Origin: Hyalella azteca
Lineage: Eukaryota > Arthropoda > Malacostraca > Amphipoda > Hyalellidae
Length of the DNA stretch: 64,000 nucleotides
Assembly (NCBI RefSeq): GCF_000764305.2
Contig: NW_025941278.1
Coordinates: forward strand, 248,001 to 312,000
Direction of reading: 5' to 3'
Shown here: positions 1 to 10,120 of the stretch, in pieces
Position numbering within the stretch: the first letter of the stretch is position 1
Layout: the number at the start of each line of letters is the position of its first letter
Translations under genes and position numbers: made by a program
The notes under the pieces: generated by a model
The model's database searches: none
Seen by the model: only the letters and a program-made list of their open reading frames with translations
What the model was told of the DNA's origin: nothing

Positions 1-3000
1 ACTGTGGTGAACAAGTACAAAAGAACCAAAAAGCCCATTGCCTTGATGGCTTTTACAGAGCCGCCCCATGCCCCAGCCAGGGACACAAGGCATTCCACAT
101 TCTGCTTGCGCCAGTTCTGGGTTTGGAGGTTGAGGAAATAGTTCATGAGAGGAGCACCCATGCTGTGAGCTATGAACACCACAGGTCCTCCTGTGCTCTC
201 TCGCAGCTCTTCCGTTAGTAACTTCAAGGAGGAAAAGTAATCTGATAACTCATCTGTAATAGAAATTTTAATGTTAATTGATCAGGAAGGGGCAATTTTT
301 TCAATGAGTAAGTGAGAAGTGATGATAAAAAAATTATTGACTTTCTGCAAAGAGATAAACAGGAGTTATTGCTTTGATTAGGCATGGTGATGTAGCATTG
401 TAGGTGGAAGATAGAAATAACAAAGAAATAAAGGTATTTGAAGGAGTATAAATATAAAATGGCATGGACTTTGAAGTGGTATGTCCTGTAGGTATTAAAT
501 TGCTTTTGTTAATAATTTTCAAATTAATTGCATGCCACAATGCAGAAAATTGAATGAAATTTGCAAGAATACTTTTTTAAAGGAATATATATGAATTATT
601 TGAAAAAGCAGTGACAAAATTGCTCCTGAGATTAAGTAACAGACAATATTTATATCAAGTAATCAAAAACTTAGTTATGTTACACATTACGAATGGCAAA
701 TATGAGAGTATTTCCATGGTTGTCTTTTAAGAAATATTGTGAATTTGGCTTACAATTGACATTTGGCTTAAAATTGACAGTGATCTCAATCAACATTTGA
801 TTAATTGGTTAACTTACTTGGTGCCTTTCTGAAGTCAAAAGGAGCTCCTCTAAGGGTGACATTTCTCTGGTAGCCTAGAGCCACGAGAACTTCAGCAATG
901 TATGCAAAGTAAGAATAAAGTCTACAAGGAGTGAGGTATTCCACTGTGGAAGTGTCACCAAAGTTTGGAACTCTTACATCTACTCCAGCAGGATTATTTG
1001 TTGTACGTGTTGAGTTGTTGTACTCCAGTACCATGTTTGACGTCTGTAAACAGAATAAACTGTTAATGGAGCAGAACATATGCAATATAAAATTCATGCT
1101 GGTACATACAGTCATTACACAGACCTGTAACTGGACATTTATATAATATTCAACCAGAAATTAAAAGACAAAAACTAAAAAGTGTGCAAATTACCATGAC
1201 ATTTTGCAGTTTTAATACACATACAAGTTACAACAACTCACCCAGCAATCTATAAAACCAGGAACCATCTCTGGCAGGTTAAGCCAGGATGTGAACCAAT
1301 CACTGTTTTGATAACAGAAGAAATGAGCTGAAGAATTCTTGTGCAGGCGAGCTTGAAGTTGAGCACCGCCATCTCCAGGCACTGGAAAAAATTCATGAAT
1401 TACTACAATATTATTTAATAAGCATGCCAGAATCTATTAACAAACATAATTTCAGTCAAGAGTAAAAATCATAATTTGCCAGTCTAAATTCTATGATTCT
1501 TCTTTCTTTAACCTTTATTCACATAGGAGTCTCCAATAAAAAAATATTTAGTAGCTGATATAACAAAGACACTCCTAATTCCTAATTTTTAAAATTAAAA
1601 TAAAAAAATAAATATTTTTGCCTTTAATTTCCAAAAATCAACCATGAAATAAAAATCTGTAGTACCAGCAATTTTTGAAAATTCTGAATGATATTCTAGA
1701 TTGGTTCCAGTTAAAAGTTGTGAGTTTCTAATCAGTAATCTGGCTAATTTTTTTATATTATACAAATTTAGAATAATATCAAAATTAGATTTCACTGTAG
1801 TAAGGTACCTACACTCCTACAGTAATTGTGTCAAGTGACAAATAAATGAGAAGGTTATAAAACAAATTTTTTTAAACAAAATTATTATTTATACATGCTC
1901 TTGTTTATTAAATTGGTATGCATTACCAGATTGAGTTTATTATTCAAAATCCAACCCATTTGCAATTTCTGGCAGAAATTTCCAAATTAATAGGTAAGAA
2001 TGATCATTTCCTGTTTACCTGTCCTATTTAGCAGAAGTTTCCTAAAATTTTAGGTGAAAACAAAACAAACATTTTACTAGTTATTTTGGAAAATCAATTG
2101 GAAAAGGAGACAATTTTTCAAGTTTTGGCTGAAATTGAGAATAGGCCATAGAAACATGTGAATTTGGCCAGATTCACAGGAGATTTGGTCCAACTCACAC
2201 AGCCTCAAACTCACACTAGTCTGGAAAAGTCCTATTTTTGTCTGAAATATCGCGGCTCTAATATCATATAATTTCAGTAGGTATGAAATCTCGCGGCTCT
2301 AATATCATATAATTTCAGTAGGTATGAAATCTCGCGGCTTGAATGTCATAAATTTTTGTTTGATTAAAAAATCGCGGTTTGCACTTCGCAAACATGTCAT
2401 TTCAATTGTTGCCGTTTGACTGTTTAAGGGTAAAATTAGAGATTTGGGGTAACACGTGCATAAACTTTGTAAATAAATTCGCATTCGCACCTCGTAAATG
2501 GCTTTTCATGGCCGAGATATGGGATTCACGGCTCGGTGAAATAGAATCACGGCTCGTAGAAATGGAATCACGGCTGGCAAATCCATAAAACCACGGCTCG
2601 AAAAATTCAGTCGCGGCTCGCCAAGTAGATATATTCCATACTAGCACTCACAGCCTCACAGTCACAGGTGGCTCCTGCCCAATTTTCCACTTAAGTCTTT
2701 ATAGTTAGGTATTTTGAAAAATTGCAAATAAAAAAAGATATTTTTACTGATTTTCACTGAAGAAATTGTGAAAAAGCCATGAAAAAATGAAATTGGTCAG
2801 ATTCACAGGCTTTCTGGCTTCTGCCATCTGCTTTTTTTGTCCAATTCATTTTTCATGGGTGGCTTCTGGCTGCAAATTATGCAACAAATGTACGAATACA
2901 TAGCATTAAAACTCACCAAATATGACACCAGGTAACTGAGGTAAGTTTGCAGTATCAAGTGCCTCTACTTTAGTCTTGAATACGAAGACAAAAAATAAAG

Positions 3001-3034
3001 CAGAAAACAAAGCTGTTATTGCCATTCTTCTCAT
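1..3034 (-). CDS. Lysosomal phospholipase A2 / LCAT-like acyltransferase (group XV PLA2 family), 3' end outside window
   Basis: Four coding exons join in phase: 3034-2917, 1381-1242, 1043-818 and 253-1 (about 245 residues, running off the left edge). GT donors and AG acceptors are visible at every junction. The product opens with a signal-peptide-like segment (MRRMAITALFSALFFVFVF), then PGDGGAQLQARL, a family-typical NLPEMVPGFIDCW, GVDVRVPNFGDTSTVEYL, RGAPFDFRKAPNE and GGPVVFIAHSMG. Ser192 of AHSMG is the expected nucleophile; the Asp and His of the triad lie outside the window. Members of this family (PLA2G15, LCAT) hydrolyse or transacylate phospholipids in lysosomes or lipoproteins. The start is the Met at 3034, because an acceptor-like TTTGCAG lies at 3074-3068 and the Met at 3088 would be upstream of it. 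The exact end of the fourth exon is uncertain: the last in-frame residues (GFLVLLYLFTT) do not look like the family. The BCCIP homologue lies upstream on the same strand. Confidence 0.9.
2216..2644 (+). mobile_element. hAT-like MITE, copy 1 (429 bp)
   Basis: The left end CTAGTCTGGAA and the right end (reverse complement CTAGTATGGAA) form an 11-bp terminal inverted repeat with one mismatch. The 8 bases outside each end, AACTCACA (2208-2215) and CACTCACA (2645-2652), match at 7 of 8, as expected for a hAT-type target duplication. The interior repeats CGCGGCTC or CACGGCTC many times. A roughly 46-bp unit around 2250-2340 is tandemly duplicated. About 180 bp that copy 3 (55939-56488) carries between ATGTCATTTCA and TTGTTGCCGTTTG is missing here. 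It has no transposase and lies in the first intron of the LCAT-like gene. Confidence 0.75.
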
Positions 3035-3165
3035 GTTTGCATCGCACTTCGACTGCCACTTCCTAGACTGCAAATGAAATTGCGTCATGGGAACTTCGAG
3101 ATGATCATCAGCTGATCATTTAAGGTCACTGGCACGTTTGTCAATGAGGATAAGCCTGACCAAGA

Positions 3166-3440
3166 AATGTATTTATTGCTATTTTACAACTCTTCTCTTT
3201 AACTTCACTTCTTGTTTGTTTGTCTGTCTGCTGCAAATCTCATAATCGATATTTAACACACTTCTGCCTGTCCAATCAATCACAGAAATTTTGCACACAA
3301 GCGTAAAGTCAGAGACAATGCTTGAATCAATTGACAGAATAAATAATATACAAAATAAAAAAAATTATATATATAAATTAACATATATATTTTTTCTATA
3401 TATATAAAAAATAAATTTATTGTACACGTGTAACAGAGGC
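3166..3440 (-). repeat. Solo copy of the GTGCAAAATTTCAGATC interspersed repeat
   Basis: Read on the minus strand this matches the last subunit of the array at 17762-18800. It has CATTGTCTCTGACTTTACGC, a GTGTGCAAAATTTC-like block, then GCAGACAGACAAACAAACAA and AAGTGAAGTTAAAGAGAAGA. It is followed at 3350-3420 by AT-rich runs. No coding potential is seen. The shared end (AAGAAGTGAAGTTAAAGA) suggests a defined element terminus. Confidence 0.7.
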
Positions 3441-3571
3441 GTCACTGGCCTCTTTAGGAGTGTTGTCTTTAAAAAGTAATTTTAAACGCATATTTTTAAC
3501 TACTGCAGTATCATTCGGTTCAATAAAATGTGCTCATAAATTTTATAAAAATGCTTCCAGTGAGATAACAA

Positions 3572-3998
3572 AACATAACATAGTGACTTTTTAGTGATGT
3601 CGGCGCTAAAGAGAAGGCCTGATGTGGCCTGTCGCCGATTCCTGAACTTTTCATGACTTGTTCATAGATCTAAAATCGTGTCATTTGACCGGATCTTTTC
3701 AAGACTGCGATAGTTTGAAATAGCCACTAGACTTCCACCGGGTTCGATATGGTGCTAGGCATTTCAAGTCCGAACATATATTTTTCCATAGCATCATCTA
3801 GTGATTCTAGTCTGTTCTTGAACGCGTTCATACTCGGAGCGCCAACGATGTAATCAGGGAGGCTTTTCTATATGTCGATGATTCGAAGCGAGAAGAAATG
3901 TCGCGTGGACAAGTTGCAGCGCAGTTTTTTTAGTTTACGGCTGTTTTGTTCTCGTTGCAAATTCTAGTAATCCTTCGGAGACCTTGTATAAAGAATAG
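3572..3998 (-). mobile_element. CR1-type LINE 3' fragment (reverse-transcriptase C-terminus and 3' UTR)
   Basis: The minus strand encodes a typical non-LTR retrotransposon tail: ...TRHFFSLRIIDI, one stop, KSLPDYIVGAPSMNAFKNRL, then DDAMEKYMFGLEMPSTISNP and a stop. The 3' UTR ends in a short pentamer run (TTATG on the minus strand, AACATAACATAG on plus), the kind of microsatellite tail seen in CR1-like LINEs. The 3' UTR block (GGCCTGATGTGGCCTGTCGC on plus) recurs at 24610, 54697 and in diverged form near 59115. It is 5'-truncated and dead (in-frame stop). Confidence 0.8.
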
Positions 3999-4002
3999 AA
4001 TA

Positions 4003-4560
4003 GAAGTGTCGGCGTTGAAGACATAGGCCCATGGCCTGTTGCCGATTCTTGAACTTTTCGTGACTTAATTCACAAGGGATCCGGCCTTTGGAACCCGATC
4101 TTTCCATAACTGACGATTGATTGAGATAGCTGCTGGACTTATTGCCTGCTCCGTAATTTGCTAGGCATTTTAAGACTGAACATATGCTCCTGCATAGCTT
4201 CGTCGAAAACATGAGTATACTTGTAACTTTAATGAGGTCCCACGCAGATGTCGATAACTAAGGCTCGGAAGCTTCGTAATCTTTAATCTTTCTTCATAGG
4301 ACTTGCTCTTCAAGCCTGGAATTATCCTTGTTGCACGTTTTTGAACATTCTCTAACAAATTATATGTTGGTGATTCGAAGCGAGAAATGTCGCGTGGTCA
4401 AGTGGCAGCAGTTTTTTTTTTTATTTATAGATGTGGCCCCTGGTGTTGGTTCTTGTTTCAAATTCTAGTTATCCTTCGGGTACCTTGAATAAACAATGAG
4501 CATACTTTGTATACTTCAATGAGGTCCCCACGCAGACGTCGATAACTGAGGCTTGGAAGC
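4003..4560 (-). mobile_element. Second CR1-type LINE fragment(s), same orientation
   Basis: On the minus strand, 4358-4212 reads LENVQKRATRIIPGLKSKSY and EERLKITKLPSLSYRHLRG, the conserved region just C-terminal to a CR1-like reverse transcriptase. It continues with a frameshift into FSTKLCRSICSVLKC and a tail equivalent to that of the copy at 3572. The stretch 4495-4560 repeats 4205-4275 (GTATACTT...AATGAGGTCC...CGCAGA), so two overlapping or tandem fragments are present. It is broken by frameshifts and not functional. Confidence 0.75.
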
Positions 4561-5051
4561 ACACATTGTCTAAATTTAAAATCAACCACCAGGACAAATA
4601 GTTAATTTATTAAGATTTAAAGGCGACAATTTTTTCAGAATAAAAAGGCCAGAAAATAAATGGAATGGTTAGGAGAAAAAGGAAAATCACTAATTAAAAG
4701 ATCAAGACCCTAACAATTGAAAATTGATTACAATTCAGTGTTTTTTGTTGTCATTTTAGCATGGAAATAATTTCAGATGTTTCTTTTACGGGTCAGAATA
4801 ACTTATTTAACTTTTATTTTGTGAGCGTTGACTGACGACAGCACAGCGTTCCGTTTTCTCTTGGGTCTATACTTGCTGTCATACCGTGTTCTGAACAACT
4901 ATTTAGTTGAAAGTAAAAGCATTTTAGCTAAAATCTCATAAAACGAAAAATCATGCACCTGCTTCAAATAAATGGAAAATAAATACAAAAATAGCGCTGC
5001 ATCTTTTTACTCTTTAATTATAATTATCAGATAGATTTGGTACTACACAAT
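4561..5051. other. Intergenic / probable BCCIP 3' flank
   Basis: AT-rich sequence with no coding signal. The segment 4577-4660 (AATCAACCACCAGGACA...) recurs at 5818-5905 inside BCCIP intron 5, so a roughly 80-bp repeat flanks the last BCCIP exon. A minus-strand AATAAA (plus TTTATT near 4815) could serve as a polyadenylation signal for BCCIP. Confidence 0.4.
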
Positions 5052-7554
5052 TTATTCTTCGATCGCCTTCTCTGCTTTGAGAAGAGCTTCTGAGAATCTG
5101 GTCATGGGCACCACAAGTACCTTCCTGAACTGTTGCCTCTTATCATCGACTTCTTTCTCATTCCAGGACTCCGCGGGAAGAGAATTGCAATCTGTCACAC
5201 AGTATTCGAAACTCAACGAAGCAACCTGCACAAGAGGAAGGTTTCCAAATCACCAATCGAATGAACATTCATAAGTACTTATATTATTAGTCTGCTTAAA
5301 TTGCAAGTTCACAAGGAATTTAAAAGCAAAGAAAACACCAAGCAAATTCACCATATCGATATCGAAAAACGTTTTCAATATCAGTGTGGTGAATTTGCTT
5401 GGCGTTTTCCTCGAATTTAAATTCTTTTTCAAACGATTAAGCACTTATTTATAAACTTTAGAAAGTATGTAGGTACTGTTAAACGGAATATTTATTGGTT
5501 GTTCTATTGTTTAAGAATTAAATAAACAAACAAACTATGAGAAGCTCGATATTCAATCCATAAAGTTAAATTAGGTAAAATCTTTGGTGAACGTTTTTTC
5601 CAAAATCTTCATACACAAACGTTCAATCTTAAATGTAGCACTTGAAAATGTCTTTCTATTAGGAAAAGGGGCTTAGCCACCAATGATACAGCATGATACG
5701 AGTGAACCAAGACTTGCTCCAGACTTCCTGAGCAATGCACGAGGAAACGGAAATTTTAGGATAGTACCTCAATATTTCAGTATAGTACCATTAGAACTCA
5801 AATTATTCTAAAATTAAAATCAACCACCAGGACATATAGTTAATTTATTTAGGATTTAAAGGCCACAATTTTTTCAGATTAAAAAGGCTAACAAATAAAT
5901 GGGATGGCTCGGATCAAAAATTAATATTACCGTACCTCAGAAAAACATTCCTCTTCAGAATTGGAATAAATTTCCTTCTTGCTCGGATCAACATCATCTA
6001 GGATCTGTGAGGTCTCGCCTTGCTTTTCCTTCATCTTGCGCATCTTCTTCTTGGATTTCAAGGTATGAAACTTGTAAGTTTTGGCAATCAAAATCAAATG
6101 CGAGAATTTGAATGGCATACCAATTGAATTTGATTCGTCCATTTCTGATCTAAAAAAAAAACAGACCAGAAAAACGTATTTAATATTTTTAAATTCATTT
6201 ATCCGTACAAATATTGACAGAACATCGTAAATCAAATTTTGCAGTAATAAGCAAGAAATTATCCATATTAACATAACAGTACTATTCAAATTGGTGAAAT
6301 AACAGTTAACAAAGAATAGTATAGGTACATATGTTGGTATATATACACTATACTAGGTAACTTACTTTAAGGTATGGAAAGCTGGAATAGCAACATCTGA
6401 AGGCAGATTGACAAGTCGTTCATTGATAAGGAAGCCAATACTATTTGACGCGTCTTCCAGGATTGATTGGAAGTTTTCTTTAACCTCATCACTGCACTTG
6501 CTCGCTGAACATCGCTTCAAGAGTTCTTTACGCAGGCTTTTGATGCAGTCCATTTCAAGTTTCTAAAACATAAAATTAATTAAAATATTACACCCATTTC
6601 ATTGCCATAGGCCAAATAGGGTGGGTCTATACCAATCATATTGGCTGGCATCTGCAATCATATTGAGTAGCAGAAAGTTTGAGATATGTTATACTTTGAT
6701 TTTAAGAATAATTATTAGAAAACATTTTTGACTCTAATGATATCAACCCAAAAATACTTACTTTTTTGTGTGAGATGTTGAGGATTGTGTTAATTCCAAA
6801 TATATAATCACTTTCAGTGTCAGGCTCTCCTTCAAGGGCATCATCATCCACTTCCATTGCTTCTTTTTCATCATCAATGACTTCCTGAAGTGAAAAATTT
6901 TGTTTAGGCTAGTACAATTTAGTAATTTTTATTTTCAATTTTGGAATTCTAAAGGAACAATATGGAATTTGAGTGAACAGAGGAATAGACTATGCACATG
7001 ACCAGAAAAAACATTGCGGGATATATTAATAAGAAATTATTTCATTGTTTCTCACCTTCAGAACACATCCAACATAATTTTGCTGGATGATCATATTTGT
7101 TACATCTGATAGATTAACATCCAAACCTCTGAAGGTCTGTGCCAGTAAGCGCTGGATACCATGGAAGTCATCTTCTTGCGGAGTGAAGCCTTCAAAGTTG
7201 ACATTCACCTGCAAACAAAATGTTTCTTGCATTATGTGCCAACATAATATACCTAACATAAAATCTCAAGGGTTAGTCTAGAAATTCCTAGGTAGCTAGT
7301 ACCAGGAGTAACTTAGATTTGATGAACAGGCCATAGTAAGGGTAGGTAATTATGAGTGTATGTGGAAAAATTATATGAAAATACATTGCATAGGTACAAG
7401 TGTTAGTGTGTATATGCAGAAGTTACAAAAAAATCTGATTAATAAAAATACTTACTATTTGTCCAATAGCATCTTCATCAGTTTCAGAATTGCTGGAGTC
7501 CTCAAACTCTTGAAGAGCTTTCATTTGTTCTGAAATCTTAGCTTTTTTAGGCAT
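5052..7554 (-). CDS. BCCIP: BCCIP homologue (BRCA2 and CDKN1A-interacting protein), complete, six exons
   Basis: Coding exons are 7554-7456, 7208-7056, 6884-6762, 6562-6366, 6149-5936 and 5225-5052. All have GT/AG borders and joining phases, and together give 319 residues, close to the roughly 310-aa family size. Diagnostic blocks are VNVNFEGFTPQEDDFHGIQR (residues 34-53), a Glu/Asp-rich linker, ASNSIGFLINERLVNLPSDV, FSHLILIAKTYK, a Lys-rich segment, YSNSEEECFSE, and a C-terminal VLVVPMTRFSEALLKAEKAI. BCCIP proteins act in genome maintenance, cell-cycle control and 60S ribosome biogenesis in the nucleus and nucleolus (established for yeast and human relatives). Twenty bases upstream of the ATG lies a strong acceptor (T-rich plus CAG at 7577-7575), so an upstream noncoding exon is expected; see 9135-9191. 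Intron 5 carries a foldback repeat (5281-5450). The only oddity is the transposon load in its introns. Confidence 0.95.
5281..5450. repeat. Foldback repeat sharing ends with the Penelope-like remnant
   Basis: The two arms are inverted copies: AATTTAAAAGCAAAGAAAAC followed by ACCAAGCAAATTCACCATA on the left, and TGTGGTGAATTTGCTTGG followed by CGTTTTCCTCGAATTTAAAT on the right. They are separated by a loop of about 30 nt. The left arm with its flank (GCAAGTTCACAAGGAATTTA) is the same sequence as the outer part of the right arm at 8400-8487. It sits in BCCIP intron 5. Confidence 0.75.
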
Positions 7555-7574
7555 AGTTGTGCAATTATGAATTT

Positions 7575-7595
7575 CTGAAAAAAAATTAAATTGGA
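7575..7595 (-). promoter_or_regulatory. Splice acceptor ahead of the BCCIP start codon
   Basis: On the minus strand an AATTTTTTTTCAG acceptor ends at 7575, leaving 20 bases of 5' UTR before the ATG at 7554. The transcript therefore probably begins in a separate upstream exon. Confidence 0.7.
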
Positions 7596-7800
7596 TCTGC
7601 ATGAGTGGGTATCAGGATTTAAAATTCTACTAAAATTCTCAAGCTATAAAATGAACATACTTATGTAAGAAGCAAGATTATCCTATCTGAAGAGCAAAAG
7701 TAGGTACTTATGTGGTAACATGGCTCTGTACCACTGTCAGTCAAATGGAATTTAAAAGCAAAGAAAGCGCCAAGAAAATTCACCATATCGATATTGAAAA

Positions 7801-7827
7801 TGTTTCGGAGTCCAGGTCCATCATCAG
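7801..7827 (-). ncRNA. Hammerhead-ribozyme-like core in the left inverted arm
   Basis: The minus strand reads CTGATGA, a short GGA/TCC-type stem II region, then CCGAAAC. Both invariant strands of a hammerhead core (CUGANGA and GAAA) are therefore intact. Stems I and III were not convincingly resolved by eye, so activity is unknown. Confidence 0.45.
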
Positions 7828-8368
7828 TTCAACTAATTTCAAAATTGGTTCTTTCTTCAGGTATAAGGACGTTATTCCTGCTCGGATGCGATCAAACCTG
7901 GTCTATGAGTTCTGTTGTGCACGCTGTGCATCTACGTACGTTGGAATGACGTCGCGTAATTTCTACATCCGGGTTTCTGAACACTGTGGCAGGAGCTATC
8001 GTTCTAACTTGCCTCTCGCCAAGCCTCCTCATTCTTCCATGCGCCTCCACGCTGAACAGTGTGACATGGCTGTATCTGTGAGTGATTTCAGGATACTTGG
8101 TTCCACTTCTGGCAGCTTGGATTTGAGAATTTTGGAGTCTCCACATATCTTCAAACAAAAACCATGTCTCAATAACACATTTAGTTCATATAATCTGGAA
8201 ATAGTAAATCGCTAGGATTTTATTTTCTTGTCATACCCCTAGGACTAAGTTGTTCTTAACTAGTCCTGTTTATTTCGATACATATAATGTTAGGTCTTGT
8301 TTAGGTTTTATGTCTGTCTTTGATTTTTGACTTTTAAAGTGATTTTGTTCATTTTTAGTTTAGTCAAA

Positions 8369-8394
8369 CTGATGATGGAGCTGGACTCCAAAAC
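8369..8394 (+). ncRNA. Degenerate hammerhead-like core in the right inverted arm
   Basis: CTGATGA is followed by a perfect 5-bp stem (TGGAG, loop CTGGA, CTCCA) and then AAAC. The G of the canonical GAAA strand (the G12 general base) appears replaced by A, so this copy is predicted inactive, unlike the inverted copy at 7801-7827. Confidence 0.45.
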
Positions 8395-8487
8395 GTTTTC
8401 AATATCGATATGGTGAATTTTCTTGTCATTTTCTTTGCTTTTAAATTCCTTGTGAACTTGCGAGATAAGCAGACAAATGATATAAGT

Positions 8488-9133
8488 ACTTGCAAGTCAA
8501 ATGTAATGGGGAGTCAAGATGATAATTAACCAAACACTAATATTTTAAATAGACCAAAGTTTGAACCTGTTTAATAAGTATGAATAATTTTTTTTAATAC
8601 TAGGTGCATAATATATTGTGAGATAACATCAAGTACAAGTATATTAAATATAATGAAATATTACATATTAGCTAAATATATTAAATATAATATCAGCTAT
8701 TCAAGACAAGGCTGCTGTGAGCAGTGAGGTTACAATTGACTGAACTAGTGATAGAAGTAAATTTAGATGTCAGAGGTAGGCAAGAGTGTTTGACTTTGGT
8801 TCAATGATGAATTTAGATGTTCCTAAATATATAACTATAAATTAAGCATCAAAATATGAATTATGATCTATACTCAGATGGACATATACTTGTAGTTGTA
8901 GCTGTCAGGTGTCTGTTTCTATGACCACCTGATGGATTTGTACTGAGAGTCAGGGTTCTTATTGTTCCATGTATGACTAAGGCAGGACAGTGAAACGCAC
9001 GGTTAACACTAGTTCTATTATAATAATAAACTGGCTCGGTGAGTACAGAAGGACGGGGTTTGACAGGTACAGCACAAGTACGTGCTGGAGGAGGGGCTAG
9101 CAAGATGACGGCTAGGCAGTACCACTACCGCTA
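8488..9133. other. Noncoding sequence between the Penelope-like remnant and a promoter-like module
   Basis: AT-rich to 8860, then more GC-balanced to 9133. No coding exon was recognised. If the promoter at 9135-9191 belongs to BCCIP, the first noncoding exon and part of intron 1 lie here; its donor was not resolved. Confidence 0.35.
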
Positions 9134-9134
9134 C

Positions 9135-9191
9135 AACTGACAAGCGGTGCACAGATCGAGATATATATAGGCCTTAACAGGGATGACGTCA
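9135..9191 (-). promoter_or_regulatory. Core promoter module: CRE, TATA and arthropod Inr
   Basis: On the minus strand a perfect CRE (TGACGTCA, 9191-9184) is followed by TATATATA starting at 9169 and TCAGTT at 9140-9135. The A of TCAGTT (9138) is 31 nt downstream of the first T of the TATA box, the canonical spacing; TCAGTY is the arthropod initiator consensus. The nearest gene reading away is BCCIP, whose ATG exon has an upstream acceptor. An LTR promoter is the main alternative. Confidence 0.5.
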
Positions 9192-9363
9192 CTGAGTGTG
9201 ACTCTATATACCATGTGGGTACAGAACATGTTATAAGAGTGACGTATGATAACCTAGAGGGTGATAGAAGATCCCCTGACATAGCCTGTACTCTGTAGGC
9301 TGTAGCACTACCAAGTGGCAAGTGCCAAGCACATACTCATTACTCACTGTCATTGGGACATGG

Positions 9364-9922
9364 TAGGCATGGAATATATCTACTTGGCAAGCGGCGCAAC
9401 AGTCGCGCAAGCCATGACTGAATTTTTCAAGCCGTGATTCCATTTCTTTGAGCCGTGATTTAATTTCTTTGAGCCATTTATTCCATACCTTGCCCATTAA
9501 AAGACATTTACAAGCTGGCAGCCACAAACTTTTTACCAAGTCCCATGCATGTGTTACCCCTAATCTCTAATTTTACCCTAAATAAAGTCAATACTAACAT
9601 TTATCTTCACTTAACTTACTAAGTGACCACTGATCACGTGAAAATGCAGTCTGATTGCTCTGACATGACGGCAACTATGCAATCTTTAAGGTTACGTTCT
9701 AGATTGACTTGTTATTACGTTGTGCAGGATATTTTGGTGGAATCATTTAAATATTGCAGATTGTGGAAGTTGAAAATTTTATGAAACAACCGGTTTGCAA
9801 AGTGCAAACCGCAATTTTTTCAGTCAAACAACAATACATGACATTAGAGCCATGAGATTTCATACCTACTGAAATTATATTTGAGCCATGTATTTCAGAA
9901 AAAATAATACTTTTCAGCCCTG
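9364..9922 (-). mobile_element. hAT-like MITE, copy 2 (559 bp, inverted)
   Basis: This is the reverse-oriented relative of 2216-2644 and 55939-56488, with GGAATATATCTACTTGGC near the left end and TTGCAAAGTGCAAACCGCA inside. The ends are TAGGCATGGAA and, reversed, CAGGGCTGAAA. The flanks GGACATGG (9356-9363) and GGACATTG (9923-9930) match at 7 of 8 bases, supporting an 8-bp target duplication. It is the most diverged of the three copies and has no coding capacity. Confidence 0.75.
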
Positions 9923-10120
9923 GGACATTGGAGCATGGATAACAGGGTAGGGTATTATGTTAAAAATTACTAATTTTGCTGCAAAAATAAGAACATAGCT
10001 TGTTCTGTAAGACTGTAACTTCTGTCTATAAGACTATAGCTGAGGCAGAACTCATCTAAAAAAGTATCAATCAATTTATTGCATTTGATGATTTGCATGT
10101 AAATGTAATAATGTGAATTA

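Larger units (their letters stand above)
7745..8487 (+). mobile_element. Penelope-like retroelement remnant: GIY-YIG endonuclease domain between inverted arms
   Basis: From about 7841 to 8215 the plus strand encodes the C-terminal endonuclease of a Penelope-like element. Its blocks are KDVIPARMRSNLVYEFCC, then CARCASTYVGMTSRNFYIRV, SEHCGRSY, a LHAEQC zinc-ligand block, DLRILESPHIFKQKPCLN and a stop. The CxxC/HxxxxxC pair and the TYVGxTxR...EH and KPxLN positions are family landmarks. The reverse transcriptase is absent, so this is a 5'-truncated copy. Left (7745-7847) and right (8357-8487) arms are inverted copies of one sequence, each holding a CTGATGA...(G/A)AAAC hammerhead-like core. Inverted terminal arms and hammerhead motifs are known in this class. 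It lies just upstream of the first BCCIP coding exon, probably in intron 1. Confidence 0.85.

Noticed and set aside
2402..2647. Frames in both directions at 2379-2647 and 56278-56596 as small genes
   Set aside because: They lie within hAT-like MITE copies and are not conserved in frame between copies.
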